DNA of 64,000 bases from Lachnospiraceae bacterium UBA7196 (GTDB taxonomy: Bacteria; Bacillota; Clostridia; Lachnospirales; Lachnospiraceae). Every line of letters begins with the position of its first letter. The first letter of the stretch is position 1. A program made the position numbers and the translations under genes. The notes below the pieces were generated by a model. The model ran no database searches and was not told the origin of the DNA. It saw only the letters and a program-made list of their open reading frames with translations. The DNA is taken from the NCBI GenBank assembly GCA_002490835.1, contig DKUU01000021.1:62001-126000 (forward strand). Reading direction: 5' to 3'. Positions 9,310 through 17,700 of this stretch are shown here, piece after piece.

Positions 9310-10259
9310 TTTACCATATCCCCTCTGCTTTTTTCAAATACCCTGAGCTTTGCGCTTCCTGCTCTCTTATTTTCCGCAACCTCTTCCTGCGTCGGCAGGA
9401 TGGGTTTTCTCGTCACCACATGCCCCTCAGGTTTCCTGCCGCAGACGCACACCGGAAAATCCGGCGGGCAGGTGCATGGATTTTCATGATCCCTAAAAAC
9501 CGTCTTTACGATCCGGTCCTCCAGCGAATGAAAGGTGATCACGCAGAGCCTTCCCTCTGGCGAAAGCAGGCCGATCAGCTCGCTAAGTGCGCTTTGCAGC
9601 ACTTCCAATTCCCTGTTGCACTCGATCCTTATCGCCTGAAAGGTCCGCTTCGAAGGATGTCCGCCTGCGGCTCTCATCTTTGCCGGGATCGCTGCCTTTA
9701 TGATCTCGTTTAGCTCTCCTGTCGTTTCTACGGGCTTGTCCTTTCTGAACGCGGCGATATGTTTGGCGATATTTTTAGCAAACCTCTCCTCGCCGTAGTC
9801 GCGGATGATCCGGTACAGCTCCGCTTCGGAATACCCGTTTATGATATCCTTCGCGCTCAGAGCCTGTCTTCTGTCCATCCGCATATCGAGGGCCGTATCA
9901 TACCGGTAGGAAAAACCTCTTTCCTCATTGTCCAGCTGGTAGGACGAAACCCCCAGATCGAGCAGGATGCCGTCCACCTGCGAAATGCCGATGTCCTTTA
10001 AAACCTGTGCCGCATTCACGTAATTGTCACGGATAAGCGTCACCCGTTCCCGATAAGGTAAGAGCCGTTCCCCTGCCGCCGCGATCGCATCCTCATCCTG
10101 ATCGATGCCGATCAGTCTGCCGCCCTCTGTCAGCCGCTTTGCCACCTCATAGGCATGTCCGCCACCGCCCAGCGTACCATCCAGATAGATGCCCGCGGGC
10201 CTGATGTTCAGATTTTCTATCGTCTCTGTAAGGAGTACCGAGGTGTGGTTAAATTCCAT
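9306..10259 (-). CDS. rsmH: 16S rRNA (cytosine(1402)-N(4))-methyltransferase RsmH
   Basis: RsmH (MraW) methylates N4 of C1402 in 16S rRNA using S-adenosylmethionine. The 317-residue product opens with HTSVLLTETIENL and has the SAM-binding GTLGGGGHAYEVAKR near residues 28-43, the LLDLGVSSYQLDNEERGFSY block near 100-120 and the C-terminal FHSLEDRIVK near 225, all family hallmarks. Length is normal. It is the second gene of the dcw operon, 18 bases after mraZ, and overlaps ftsL by four bases, suggesting translational coupling. Confidence 0.97.
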   Translation of the reverse strand: MEFNHTSVLLTETIENLNIRPAGIYLDGTLGGGGHAYEVAKRLTEGGRLIGIDQDEDAIAAAGERLLPYRERVTLIRDNYVNAAQVLKDIGISQVDGILLDLGVSSYQLDNEERGFSYRYDTALDMRMDRRQALSAKDIINGYSEAELYRIIRDYGEERFAKNIAKHIAAFRKDKPVETTGELNEIIKAAIPAKMRAAGGHPSKRTFQAIRIECNRELEVLQSALSELIGLLSPEGRLCVITFHSLEDRIVKTVFRDHENPCTCPPDFPVCVCGRKPEGHVVTRKPILPTQEEVAENKRAGSAKLRVFEKSRGDMVK

Positions 10260-10277
10260 CTCTTCCCCATCCGCTCT

Positions 10278-10709
10278 CTATATCCCAAGTCCCAGCTCGG
10301 CCATGTGTTCCGCGATCTCATCCATATCGTCAAAGGCCGCCGTATCCTCAAACCGTTCTTTGCCCCAGATCTCGATCCTGCTGCCTACGCCTACAAGCAC
10401 TACGTCCTTTTGCAGCGCCGCAAACTCCCGCAGGACGTTGGGGATCAGGATGCGCCCCTGTTTGTCCACTTCCGCTTCCGTTGCTCCCGCCAGAAAGAAC
10501 CTCACGAACTGTCTGGCTTCTTTATTGGTGATGGGCAGGGTCCTTAATTTCTCTTCAAAGAGCTTCCACTCTTCGTTATCATACACAAAAAGACAGCCGT
10601 CCAACCCCTTGGTCACTACAAAAAAATCTCCCAAAAGCTCCCGAAACTTAGACGGGACGATCAGCCTGCCCTTTGCGTCGATTGTGTGATTGTATTCTCC
10701 CATGAACAT
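10278..10709 (-). CDS. mraZ: Transcriptional regulator MraZ
   Basis: MraZ is a small AbrB-like DNA-binding protein that binds repeats in front of the dcw cluster and controls its own operon. The product, 143 residues from the ATG at 10709 (AGGGTG seven bases upstream), begins MFMGEYNHTIDAKGRL and carries both family half-motifs, DAKGRLIVPS near the start and DKQGRILIP about 70 residues later. A TTG six bases upstream is a possible alternative. The four AAGTGG boxes at 10,791-10,826 lie upstream in the pattern expected for autoregulation. Both the protein and its sites are therefore visible in this window. Confidence 0.95.
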   Translation of the reverse strand: MFMGEYNHTIDAKGRLIVPSKFRELLGDFFVVTKGLDGCLFVYDNEEWKLFEEKLRTLPITNKEARQFVRFFLAGATEAEVDKQGRILIPNVLREFAALQKDVVLVGVGSRIEIWGKERFEDTAAFDDMDEIAEHMAELGLGI

Positions 10710-10790
10710 CCGCAATCACCCTGCCCGCAGGTACTTTGTACACTACGCTTTCTCCGGTCAAGTGGTCTGCCACGAAAAGAGGATTGTCTG

Positions 10791-10826
10791 CCACTTCATA
10801 CCACTTCACTCCACTTTTCACCACTT
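10791..10826 (-). promoter_or_regulatory. Four MraZ boxes, AAGTGG every 10 bp
   Basis: On the minus strand AAGTGG occurs four times at an exact 10-bp period (plus-strand CCACTT begins at 10,791, 10,801, 10,811 and 10,821). AAAGTG- or GTGGG-type repeats about 10 bp apart are the known MraZ operators. The boxes fall between the probable mraZ promoter and the mraZ start, as in other bacteria. Confidence 0.85.
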
Positions 10827-10834
10827 TTAAGTCA

Positions 10835-10863
10835 ATTCTATAACATTTTGGGGGGAAACGCAA
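10835..10863 (-). promoter_or_regulatory. Possible dcw operon promoter
   Basis: On the minus strand TTGCGT is followed 17 bases later by TAGAAT (10,840 down to 10,835). The -10 matches five of six consensus positions and the -35 only three. It would start RNA just at the first MraZ box. It is the best candidate upstream of mraZ but is unproven. Confidence 0.35.
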
Positions 10864-10905
10864 GGAAAATCTTAAGAAATTATGAAAAATTGGGGCAGTG
10901 GGACT

Positions 10906-11040
10906 GCAGGAGGAGGGCATATCCCATCGCAGCGTGCTTTCGCTCCATGATCATCGCAGCGGACACATAAGCGTCTAAAGAACAGACGCTAAGTGCCGGC
11001 GATGCTCAAGGGCTGCTTCTGGGATATGCCCTCCTCCTGC
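10906..11040. repeat. Intergenic structured element E1: conserved core inside 21-bp inverted arms
   Basis: A perfect 21-bp inverted repeat (10,906-10,926 against 11,020-11,040) encloses about 93 bp. The core holds blocks GCTTTCGCTCCAT, CGCAGCGGAC, AAGTGCCGGCG and CAAGGGCTGCTT, and an inner hairpin AGCGTC/GACGCT. The same blocks, in the same order, occur in element E2 at 59,723-59,940, whose arms have unrelated sequence. It fills most of the 400-bp gap between mraZ and lgt. Confidence 0.7.
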
Positions 11041-11087
11041 CTGTGTATTGGGGGAATTTAGATTGGCATAATTTTTGTTGTGGGGGA

Positions 11088-11126
11088 GAAAAAAGGAGAA
11101 CGCAGACATTTCACTCTGCGTTCTCC
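11088..11126 (-). terminator. Intrinsic terminator of lgt; contains the lgt stop codon
   Basis: Read on the minus strand, GGAGAACGCAGA pairs with TCTGCGTTCTCC across an eight-base loop and is followed by six T residues. The stem's first arm is lgt coding sequence and the TGA (11,113-11,111) lies in the loop, so the terminator folds out of the end of the gene itself. Confidence 0.85.
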
Positions 11127-12019
11127 TTTTCCGATTTTACTGCTGATTCCTTATTTCTGTTTAGGTGCCGGCGGATGAGAATGTCCGCCGTGACGGATAT
11201 GACCACCAGCGCGATCGCAAGCACCTGCGAGACGGCTATGGTGGTGTGGGGGATGAAAAGGGTGTCGGTACGGATGCCTTCGATCCACGCTCTGCCAAGG
11301 CCGTAGCCGCCCAGATACAGAAGCCACTGTTCTCCCTCGAATTTCTTGTGTTTTCGGTACAGGAGCAAAACCGCCAGCAGCGCCAGATTCCACAGGCTCT
11401 CGTAGAGGAAGGTGGGATGCACCTGAATATAGTTTACGCAGTCTTTTGTCATATGAGCCGCTATCTTTTCGGAGATATCGCCCGCCCTGACCATTTCCGC
11501 AGGAAGCCGCATTGCTAAAAGGCTGTCCGTATATTCCCCGAACACTTCCCTGTTCGTGAAATTCCCCCATCTGCCGATCACCTGTCCCAGCACCAGACCC
11601 GGCACGCAGATGTCCGCCAACTGCAAAAAGCTCTGCTTTTTTTTGCGGCAGTAAATCCATAGTGTCAGGAAGGCGGCGATCACCGCGCCGTAAATCGCCA
11701 TTCCGCCTTTGCGCGTATTGAATATGTCTAGCAGATTGTCCTTATATTTGTCCCACGAAAAGATCACATAGTAGACCCTTGCCCCGATGATGGAAAAAAT
11801 AATCGCGTAGACTGCGAAATCCCAAATGATATCCGAATCCAGATTCTCAAGCTTTGCCACATGGACCGCCAGAAACACCCCCGCCATTACGCCGACCGCA
11901 ATGATCACACCGTAGAGCGCAATCGGAAAGCCGAAGACGGTAAACGCCTTCGGCACGTTCTTTAAATAAATCCCCAGATGGGGAAAAGCAATATCCATGG
12001 TCCCCATGATATCCTGCAT
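11111..12019 (-). CDS. lgt: Prolipoprotein diacylglyceryl transferase Lgt
   Basis: Lgt attaches a diacylglycerol from phosphatidylglycerol to the lipobox cysteine of prelipoproteins in the membrane. The product has about seven membrane segments and the Lgt signature GQVIGRWGNFTNREVFG, with the conserved HPTFLYESLWN later. I take the ATG at 12,019, which has TGGAG seven bases upstream, giving 302 residues; a GTG at 12,046 would add nine. It lies 41 bases after ychF on the same strand and the two probably share a transcript that ends at the 11,088-11,126 terminator. Confidence 0.95.
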   Translation of the reverse strand: MQDIMGTMDIAFPHLGIYLKNVPKAFTVFGFPIALYGVIIAVGVMAGVFLAVHVAKLENLDSDIIWDFAVYAIIFSIIGARVYYVIFSWDKYKDNLLDIFNTRKGGMAIYGAVIAAFLTLWIYCRKKKQSFLQLADICVPGLVLGQVIGRWGNFTNREVFGEYTDSLLAMRLPAEMVRAGDISEKIAAHMTKDCVNYIQVHPTFLYESLWNLALLAVLLLYRKHKKFEGEQWLLYLGGYGLGRAWIEGIRTDTLFIPHTTIAVSQVLAIALVVISVTADILIRRHLNRNKESAVKSEKENAE

Positions 12020-12059
12020 AGTATATCTCCATTCCGCAGCTGTCACTCATAGAATGCTG

Positions 12060-13157
12060 CTATACGTTAAACCTAAAAAGAATCACATCCCCGTCCTGCA
12101 CCACATAGTCCTTTCCTTCCATACCGACGAGGCCCTTCTCTCTGGCCGCGGCAAGGGAACCCTGCTCCAAAAGGTCCTTGTAGTTGACCACCTCCGCCTT
12201 GATAAAGCCTCGTTCAAAGTCGGTATGTATCTTTCCCGCCGCCTGCGGCGCTTTGGTACCGATCTTGATCGTCCAGGCCCTGGTCTCGTCCTCTCCCGCC
12301 GTCAGGAAACTCATTAACCCAAGCAATGAGTAGCTCGCGCGGATCAGCTTCTGCAGGCCCGACTCCGAAAGTCCCAAATCCTCCAGAAACATAGCCGTTT
12401 CCTCCTCATCCAGCTCCGCAATCTCCTGCTCGATCTGCGCGCAGATCACAAATACCTCGCTGTCATTCTCCGCCGCAAAGGCTTTCACCTTCTGTACGCC
12501 CGCATTATTCGCGCCGTCGTCCGCAAGGTCTTCTTCCGCCACATTGGCCGCAAAGATCACCGGCTTGTAGGTGAGCAGATTATAGGAAGTAAGAAGCGCA
12601 AGTTCGTCCTCATCTTCCGGCTCAAATACCTTAGCCAGCTTCCCTTCCTCCAGATGCGCTTTGATCTTCTCTAATAAAGCATACTCCTTTGCCGCCGTTT
12701 TATCCATCTTGGCGACCTTTGCCGTCTTCGCGATCCTGCGCTCCAGTATCTCGATATCGGAGAAGATCAGCTCCAGATTGATGGTCTCGATGTCCCGCAG
12801 CGGATCGATAGACCCGTCCACATGGACGATATTGCTGTCCTCAAAGCAGCGCACCACGTGAACGATGGCATCCACTTCGCGGATGTTGCTTAAGAACTGG
12901 TTGCCAAGGCCTTCGCCCTTGGAAGCGCCCTTTACAAGCCCCGCAATGTCCACAAACTCAATAGTGGCCGGCGTCACCTTCTTAGAGTGGTACATATCCC
13001 CAAGGAGTTTCAAGCGCTCGTCCGGCACCGTCACGATACCGATGTTCGGGTCGATGGTGCAGAAGGGGTAATTGGCGGATTCCGCGCCCGCCTTGGTCAA
13101 TGAATTAAAAAGGGTGCTCTTGCCTACGTTTGGAAGGCCGACGATGCCGAGTTTCAT
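12060..13157 (-). CDS. ychF: Redox-regulated ATPase YchF (Obg family)
   Basis: YchF is a conserved P-loop NTPase of the Obg family that hydrolyses ATP and binds the ribosome; its cellular role is still loosely defined (oxidative stress, translation). The 365-residue protein starts with the G1 motif GLPNVGKSTLFN, continues with DIAGLVKGASKGEGLGNQFL (G3), and replaces the GTPase NKxD with an NVAEED segment as YchF proteins do. The C-terminal TGS-like domain ends with the conserved KDYVVQDGDVILFRFNV. Length is normal. It is followed by lgt, and a promoter-like sequence lies about 55 bases upstream. Confidence 0.95.
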   Translation of the reverse strand: MKLGIVGLPNVGKSTLFNSLTKAGAESANYPFCTIDPNIGIVTVPDERLKLLGDMYHSKKVTPATIEFVDIAGLVKGASKGEGLGNQFLSNIREVDAIVHVVRCFEDSNIVHVDGSIDPLRDIETINLELIFSDIEILERRIAKTAKVAKMDKTAAKEYALLEKIKAHLEEGKLAKVFEPEDEDELALLTSYNLLTYKPVIFAANVAEEDLADDGANNAGVQKVKAFAAENDSEVFVICAQIEQEIAELDEEETAMFLEDLGLSESGLQKLIRASYSLLGLMSFLTAGEDETRAWTIKIGTKAPQAAGKIHTDFERGFIKAEVVNYKDLLEQGSLAAAREKGLVGMEGKDYVVQDGDVILFRFNV

Positions 13158-13182
13158 GATATCTTAATCCTCCGTGTTTTTC

Positions 13183-13231
13183 AAAATAAAAGAGCCTTAG
13201 CGGCTATGATAGTATAGCACAGTAAGGCTCT
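13183..13231 (-). terminator. Hairpin plus T-tract upstream of ychF
   Basis: Read on the minus strand, AGAGCCTTA (13,231-13,223) pairs with TAAGGCTCT (13,199-13,191) and is followed by TTTATTTT. The loop is long (23 bases). It could stop transcription coming from the zeta-toxin side, although the ychF promoter candidate begins inside it. Confidence 0.5.
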
Positions 13232-13240
13232 ATTCATCAA
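13211..13240 (-). promoter_or_regulatory. Possible ychF promoter
   Basis: On the minus strand TTGATG (13,240-13,235) is separated by 18 bases from TATACT (13,216-13,211), about 55 bases upstream of the ychF start. Four and five positions match consensus. Confidence 0.45.
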
Positions 13241-13547
13241 GCATAATCTAATAGAAAAGGCAGAGACTCAAATAGTCCCTGCCTCCTGCTAACTCGCTCA
13301 CTTATGGGCTGTGCATCACCTATTATTTTTAGTATACACTATTTTTCCATCATTACAACACATTTAATAAAATTTTTACTCTTTCCCGGTATTAAGGCTC
13401 AACCTAACCGTTTCCAAGACATTATATGGAGATACATGGATTTACATGAAACAGCCTCGTATAAAACCATGCCATACAACATATATCCGTCTTATACAAC
13501 TTAGTGATTATCAGCATAAGCCATAAAGCACTTTCTATAATAATGAT
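13241..13547. other. Intergenic stretch between ychF and the zeta toxin
   Basis: It holds the left copy of the 63-bp direct repeat (13,258-13,320). The remaining 227 bases are AT-rich; the one short open frame there has no ribosome site or recognisable product, and I see no further gene. Confidence 0.5.
13258..13320. repeat. 63-bp direct repeat, left copy
   Basis: This copy matches 14,683-14,745 at 62 of 63 positions in the same orientation. It contains a hairpin, GGCAGAGACT/AGTCCCTGCC with a five-base loop. Read on the minus strand this copy's hairpin is followed by TTTTC and could act as a weak terminator for the toxin transcript. The two copies enclose the zeta toxin-antitoxin pair. Confidence 0.9.
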
Positions 13548-14132
13548 TCAATTTACATATTCTGTGATTCCGCTCAGCCTTTCTATATCATCATCACCCC
13601 AATATTGATTATTCCAGTGATAATACTTGTCTTTTCTCTTCTTAAATATCCGAAACGGCTCTTTTGTATTATCATATATATGCAGGATATCACAAACCTC
13701 AACCAGACTTGGTATCAAAGCGAGTGCCTTATCATATCTGGATCTGACTTTTTCTTCCGGAACACCATGACCACCTAAAGCTTTTCTTGCTTGTACTCTT
13801 GCCACATTTATATCTACATTGGATGTCAGAACATAAATTCCTCTCACAAAATATCCCTGTTCTTTCGCTCGTTTCAATAAGAACAGATTCCTGTCTGTAG
13901 ACAGCACTGTCTCAAAAGTAAAATCCTTTCTATTTTCTACCATGTATTTCCGCAATTCTTCCGCCTTTACTGCAGCTTCCAAATCAGTACACAGGATGGT
14001 TCTTTTTATATCGTCTGCATTGATATACTCGCCCTGAACCTTTGCCATCTGCGTAATCGTCGATTTACCGCTTCCGTTTGGTCCGGCAAATACAATGACT
14101 TCCGGAAGCCTTACCACATTATTCTCCGACAT
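13548..14132 (-). CDS. Zeta-toxin family P-loop kinase
   Basis: A 194-residue AAA/P-loop protein of the zeta (PezT-like) family, whose known members phosphorylate UDP-N-acetylglucosamine or related nucleotides and poison cell-wall synthesis. The Walker A motif GPNGSGKST lies at about residues 17-25, the INADDIK segment follows, and FETVLSTDRN and the arginine-rich VRGIYVLTS/ARVQARKALGGHG blocks are typical of this clade. I choose the ATG at 14,132, which overlaps the antitoxin stop by 14 bases and has GGGAGGCG upstream; an in-frame TTG-region start at 14,195 is less likely. The enzyme's substrate here is inference. Codon and base use is more AT-rich than in the flanking core genes, which suggests acquisition. 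Confidence 0.85.
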   Translation of the reverse strand: MSENNVVRLPEVIVFAGPNGSGKSTITQMAKVQGEYINADDIKRTILCTDLEAAVKAEELRKYMVENRKDFTFETVLSTDRNLFLLKRAKEQGYFVRGIYVLTSNVDINVARVQARKALGGHGVPEEKVRSRYDKALALIPSLVEVCDILHIYDNTKEPFRIFKKRKDKYYHWNNQYWGDDDIERLSGITEYVN

Positions 14133-14313
14133 ACTCGCGCCTCCCGTCAGGATATTCAAGATACGCTCTTTTTGTTTCATCATCATATCCTGCAATGGGC
14201 AAACCTTTTATTTTTCTCACCTCATTATCTATTCTTATTGACTCTTTGAATCTTATTGTTAATTCCTCGTCTGATATTCCACAGGTGGAATCCAATTCGT
14301 TTATGATCGTCAT
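14119..14313 (-). CDS. Small antitoxin-like partner of the zeta toxin
   Basis: A 64-residue acidic and basic mixed protein with no membrane segment, ending YLEYPDGRREYVGE. It lies directly upstream of the zeta-type kinase and overlaps it by 14 bases, with a good ribosome site (GGAGAGGAGATC) before its ATG. Small proteins of this type (with RFKESIRIDNEVRKIKGLPI in the middle) commonly precede zeta-family kinases in Clostridia, so antitoxin is the natural reading. It is not homologous by eye to the helical epsilon or PezA antitoxins, so how it would neutralise the kinase is unknown. Confidence 0.7.
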   Translation of the reverse strand: MTIINELDSTCGISDEELTIRFKESIRIDNEVRKIKGLPIAGYDDETKRAYLEYPDGRREYVGE

Positions 14314-14393
14314 TATCTGATCTCCTCTCCAAATTTATATACATCAGTACACAAGCAAACTATGACCTCCACATTCAAACTTCTTCCTTCTAC

Positions 14394-14422
14394 ATTGTAT
14401 ACTATCTTAAATTTTTGTTCAA
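14394..14422 (-). promoter_or_regulatory. Promoter of the zeta antitoxin-toxin pair
   Basis: On the minus strand TTGAAC (14,422-14,417), a 17-base spacer and TACAAT (14,399-14,394) stand about 80 bases before the antitoxin ATG. Four and five positions match the sigma-A consensus. The rest of the 14,314-14,682 gap is AT-rich and shows no other gene. Confidence 0.6.
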
Positions 14423-14682
14423 TAATCTCCTATTGCACAAAATACTATTATATAATCAAGTATACTATTTAGTCTGCTTCATTATATCCATTTTTCAATA
14501 GCCCTTCAATTTCCACGGTATTTCAGCAACTCCTCCAATATCTACGATTTTGCCGCAACATGTGGCACAATTTCATCGTCATCTATTTGCGCTACAACTT
14601 CCCCAACTTTTATTTCCAACTAAATTTATTATAGCACATTGGGAATAACGTTAGAAATAAACTCAAAATTCTTTTACTCAAT

Positions 14683-14745
14683 AGGCAGAGACTCAAATAG
14701 TCCCTGCCTCCTGCTGACTCGCTCACTTATGGGCTGTGCATCACC
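14683..14745. repeat. 63-bp direct repeat, right copy
   Basis: Same orientation and 62 of 63 identical to 13,258-13,320. It starts 15 bases beyond the surface-protein stop codon, so on the minus strand its GGCAGGGACT/AGTCTCTGCC hairpin forms the 3' end of that mRNA; here no T-run follows, unlike the left copy. Confidence 0.9.
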
Positions 14746-14759
14746 CACTTATATCGCCT

Positions 14760-17700
14760 TTATTCCCCATAGCTCTCTTTCCATTCCACGCAAGTCTTTT
14801 TGCCGATGCTGTGATAATACACCAGCAAAACGAAGATCGCTGCCAGCGCAAGGTATCTCCTGATCCTTCCGCCTCGTTTTCCCCACCCGGTCAGCCGGGA
14901 TACAAGCTCCTTCTTCATCTCCTCCGTCATCCCTCTCCTGCGGTCCGCAAAATACAGGAACAGATAGGTAAAGCCTGCGATCATGGAGAGGGTCGCGCAC
15001 AGTTCCAGAGGCGTACGCTCACCGGTGTCAGGCTCGTCGTCCAATCCGCCTCCCGGTTTCTTATCGCTTTCGTTTCTTACGCTCACGCGGACAGCGCCGC
15101 CGTTTTTCCCTGCCGTGTCCTGATAAACAATGTCATAAGTAGAAAAACGGTCCGTCTCTATGGTGATGGTATCTTCTTTATTGTCCAGATCAGTCAACAG
15201 CTCCGCTTTCCCGTCATGCACACGGATCACCACAAAGGTCCTTGTCTTTGTACCGTCGGTATTTTTCAGGCTGTCCGGTACCTGAATGGTAACGGTGATC
15301 TTACGGCCCGTCTGTGTGACCGCGCTGCGGCTTCCTCCGACCACTTTGTACAGGTTGATATCAAGATACTGTCCCAGCGTATAGCCTTTTGCCAGAGTAC
15401 CGCCGAGCGCCGCGGCCACGACTTTCTTATCCGCCGCACTGACGCCAGCGGAGGCATCCTTCACGTCAAGGACGATACGGATACTTGTCCCGCCAGCCGC
15501 CTGCTGTCTTTCCGCTTCCGTGAGGACGATATCCGCCAGTTCCGTAAGCGTCGTCGCTACCGCCGCGTCCAGTGTCGCTTCCCCTTCTACCCTGACCTCT
15601 TTTTGAATGTTTCCTTTCTTCTCCTGTTTTACTTTAGGCTGCCCTGTGCCGGAAGCGCCGGGCTTACCGGGCCTTGGTTTCGCCGCACCTGTCCCGCCAT
15701 TACCGCTGCCGCCATCGGAACTGCCGTCCTGATTGTCGCCTGCTCTGCCGTTATTTCCACTGCTGCCGCCATCGGAACCGTCTCCCTGACCGCCACCACC
15801 GGTATTGCCTCCGCCGCCGTTATCTCCGCCGCTCTGGCTGTCTCCGCCCTGATTATCGCCGTCGGAACCGCCACCCTGATCCCCGCCGGAACCGCCACCT
15901 TGATTACCGCCGCCTCCGGAGCCTCCGCCCGTTGCCGGGATGGGCTCGGTCTCCTTCGCTTCGCAGCGTTTACAGGTACGTTCCTTTTCTCCGGGCTTTG
16001 TCGCCGTGGCTTTCTTTGTTACCTTCCACTCTCCCCAGTCGTGCCCCAGCGCGGCTATGTTTCCCCATGCGCTGATATCTGCAATGAGGGTCGTTCCTTC
16101 TGCGTCCTCGTAATCCTTGCCGCAGCCTTCACAGTGATAATACGCCTGCTTGCCTGCCGTGGTACAGGTCGCTTCTTTCTTTGCTACCGGCTGCGGGCTG
16201 CAGGTATGCCCGATCGCCGCTGCTATGACATACCCGCACACCGTACAGGTCTGGGGCGTCGTCTCTGTCGCCGCCGCGCCCGGCGTGTGTGCCTCCACTT
16301 CGTCGTGTGCGTCGCAGTTTACGCATTGATGGGCGTGTCCTTCCGCTGTCTGATAGCCCCATGTTGAAGTATCATAGCTGTGCCCTGTCTTGGAGATCAC
16401 CACGCTGTTATGATCCGTGATCGCCTGTGTTCCCTCTGCATCCGAGAACCACATCCCGCAGCCGTCGTTACCGCCGCAGACATAATACGCCTCATTGCCG
16501 TCCTCCGTACAGGTCGCGTCTTTCGCCTCCACAGGGGTCAGGACGTGAGTGTGAGGCTGCGACTTCACCGCAAGATACACCGCATCATCTACATTCACAA
16601 TTTCATAAGCCGGATCGTCGCTTGAAAAATACTTGCTGTAATCGGTTTCGTTAAAGGGTGTGATTTTGACCGGGTTCCCTTCTGTGGGCGGGGTTTCGGT
16701 CGTCACACCGATACTCGCGGAGCCGGAAAGAGGCTCGGCAACGTCTATCTTCTGCCCGTTCCTAAGATAAACATTATTTACTTTCCCGTTACAGGTATTT
16801 CCGCTGATCACGGCATCTCTGCCGACCCCCAATGTATACCTGTCATCCAACATCCATACGCCACCGCCTGATTGGGTTGCGTTGTTCCCACTGATTTCGC
16901 CGCCGTACATCCTAAATATAGTTGTTCCCTCTCCATATACGCCGCCGCCCATACTCGCGCTGTTTCCACTGATTTTGCCACCATACATGCGAAATGTACT
17001 TGTGTCCTTTCCATAAACGCCACCACCCGAGCCGGTAGCACTGTTCGCACTGTTCCCGCTGATTTCGCCGCCGTGCATTTCGAATGTACCGCCGCCTATT
17101 ACCTTTACACCGCCACCGTATGACGAGCTACTATTCCCGCTGATCTTGCCGCCATACATCTGAAAGGTACACAGAGAACCCACAACATTAACACCGCACT
17201 GCCCTCCTGTTATATTCCCGGCACCTTGGCAGTCATACAGTTCCAGCGTCCCGCCACCAATTCTAATCACACTGTCCGCTCCCGGTGCGCTGATGGTCTT
17301 TCCGTTCAGGCAGAGCGTTGTCGTACCGTATGGCACGTTCCATGTATCGGTAAGGGTCACATTCTCCGTCAGGTAATAATTCCCCGCAGTTGTCGGCAGG
17401 CTGTTCGTCTGTGTCCATGCGGTGAACTCCACGTTGTTATGATTGTTGTGTTCCGCCGCGGGAGGGGTGCTCTCCGTGATATTGTCCTTATAAGGCTCCC
17501 AACCCTTTTCTTTTCCTTCTGTCCCTTGATACGCCTCCAGTGCGCCCGCAGGGACATAGATGCTCTTGGTGCCTGTGATACCGGGGCAGTTCCCGAAAAC
17601 ATCGATGTCAAGCGTCGGCGGATTTTTGCTTTCCATGATAACCTTAGTCAGTTTTCTGCAGTTCCCAAAAACGCCACTCCCGATTTCCGTCACACTCTCC

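Noticed and set aside
1185..10259. Long open frames on the plus strand opposite the dcw genes
   Set aside because: They are antisense shadows without ribosome sites or family motifs, while the minus-strand genes have clear motifs throughout.
13258..13320. Direct repeat as a tRNA-derived attachment site of an integrated element
   Set aside because: The repeat does not fold as a tRNA end and no integrase lies near either copy; recombination remains open but not as a tRNA att site.
13304..13504. Possible 66-residue gene on the plus strand downstream of the first direct repeat
   Set aside because: No ribosome site, no recognisable sequence, and it starts inside the repeat.
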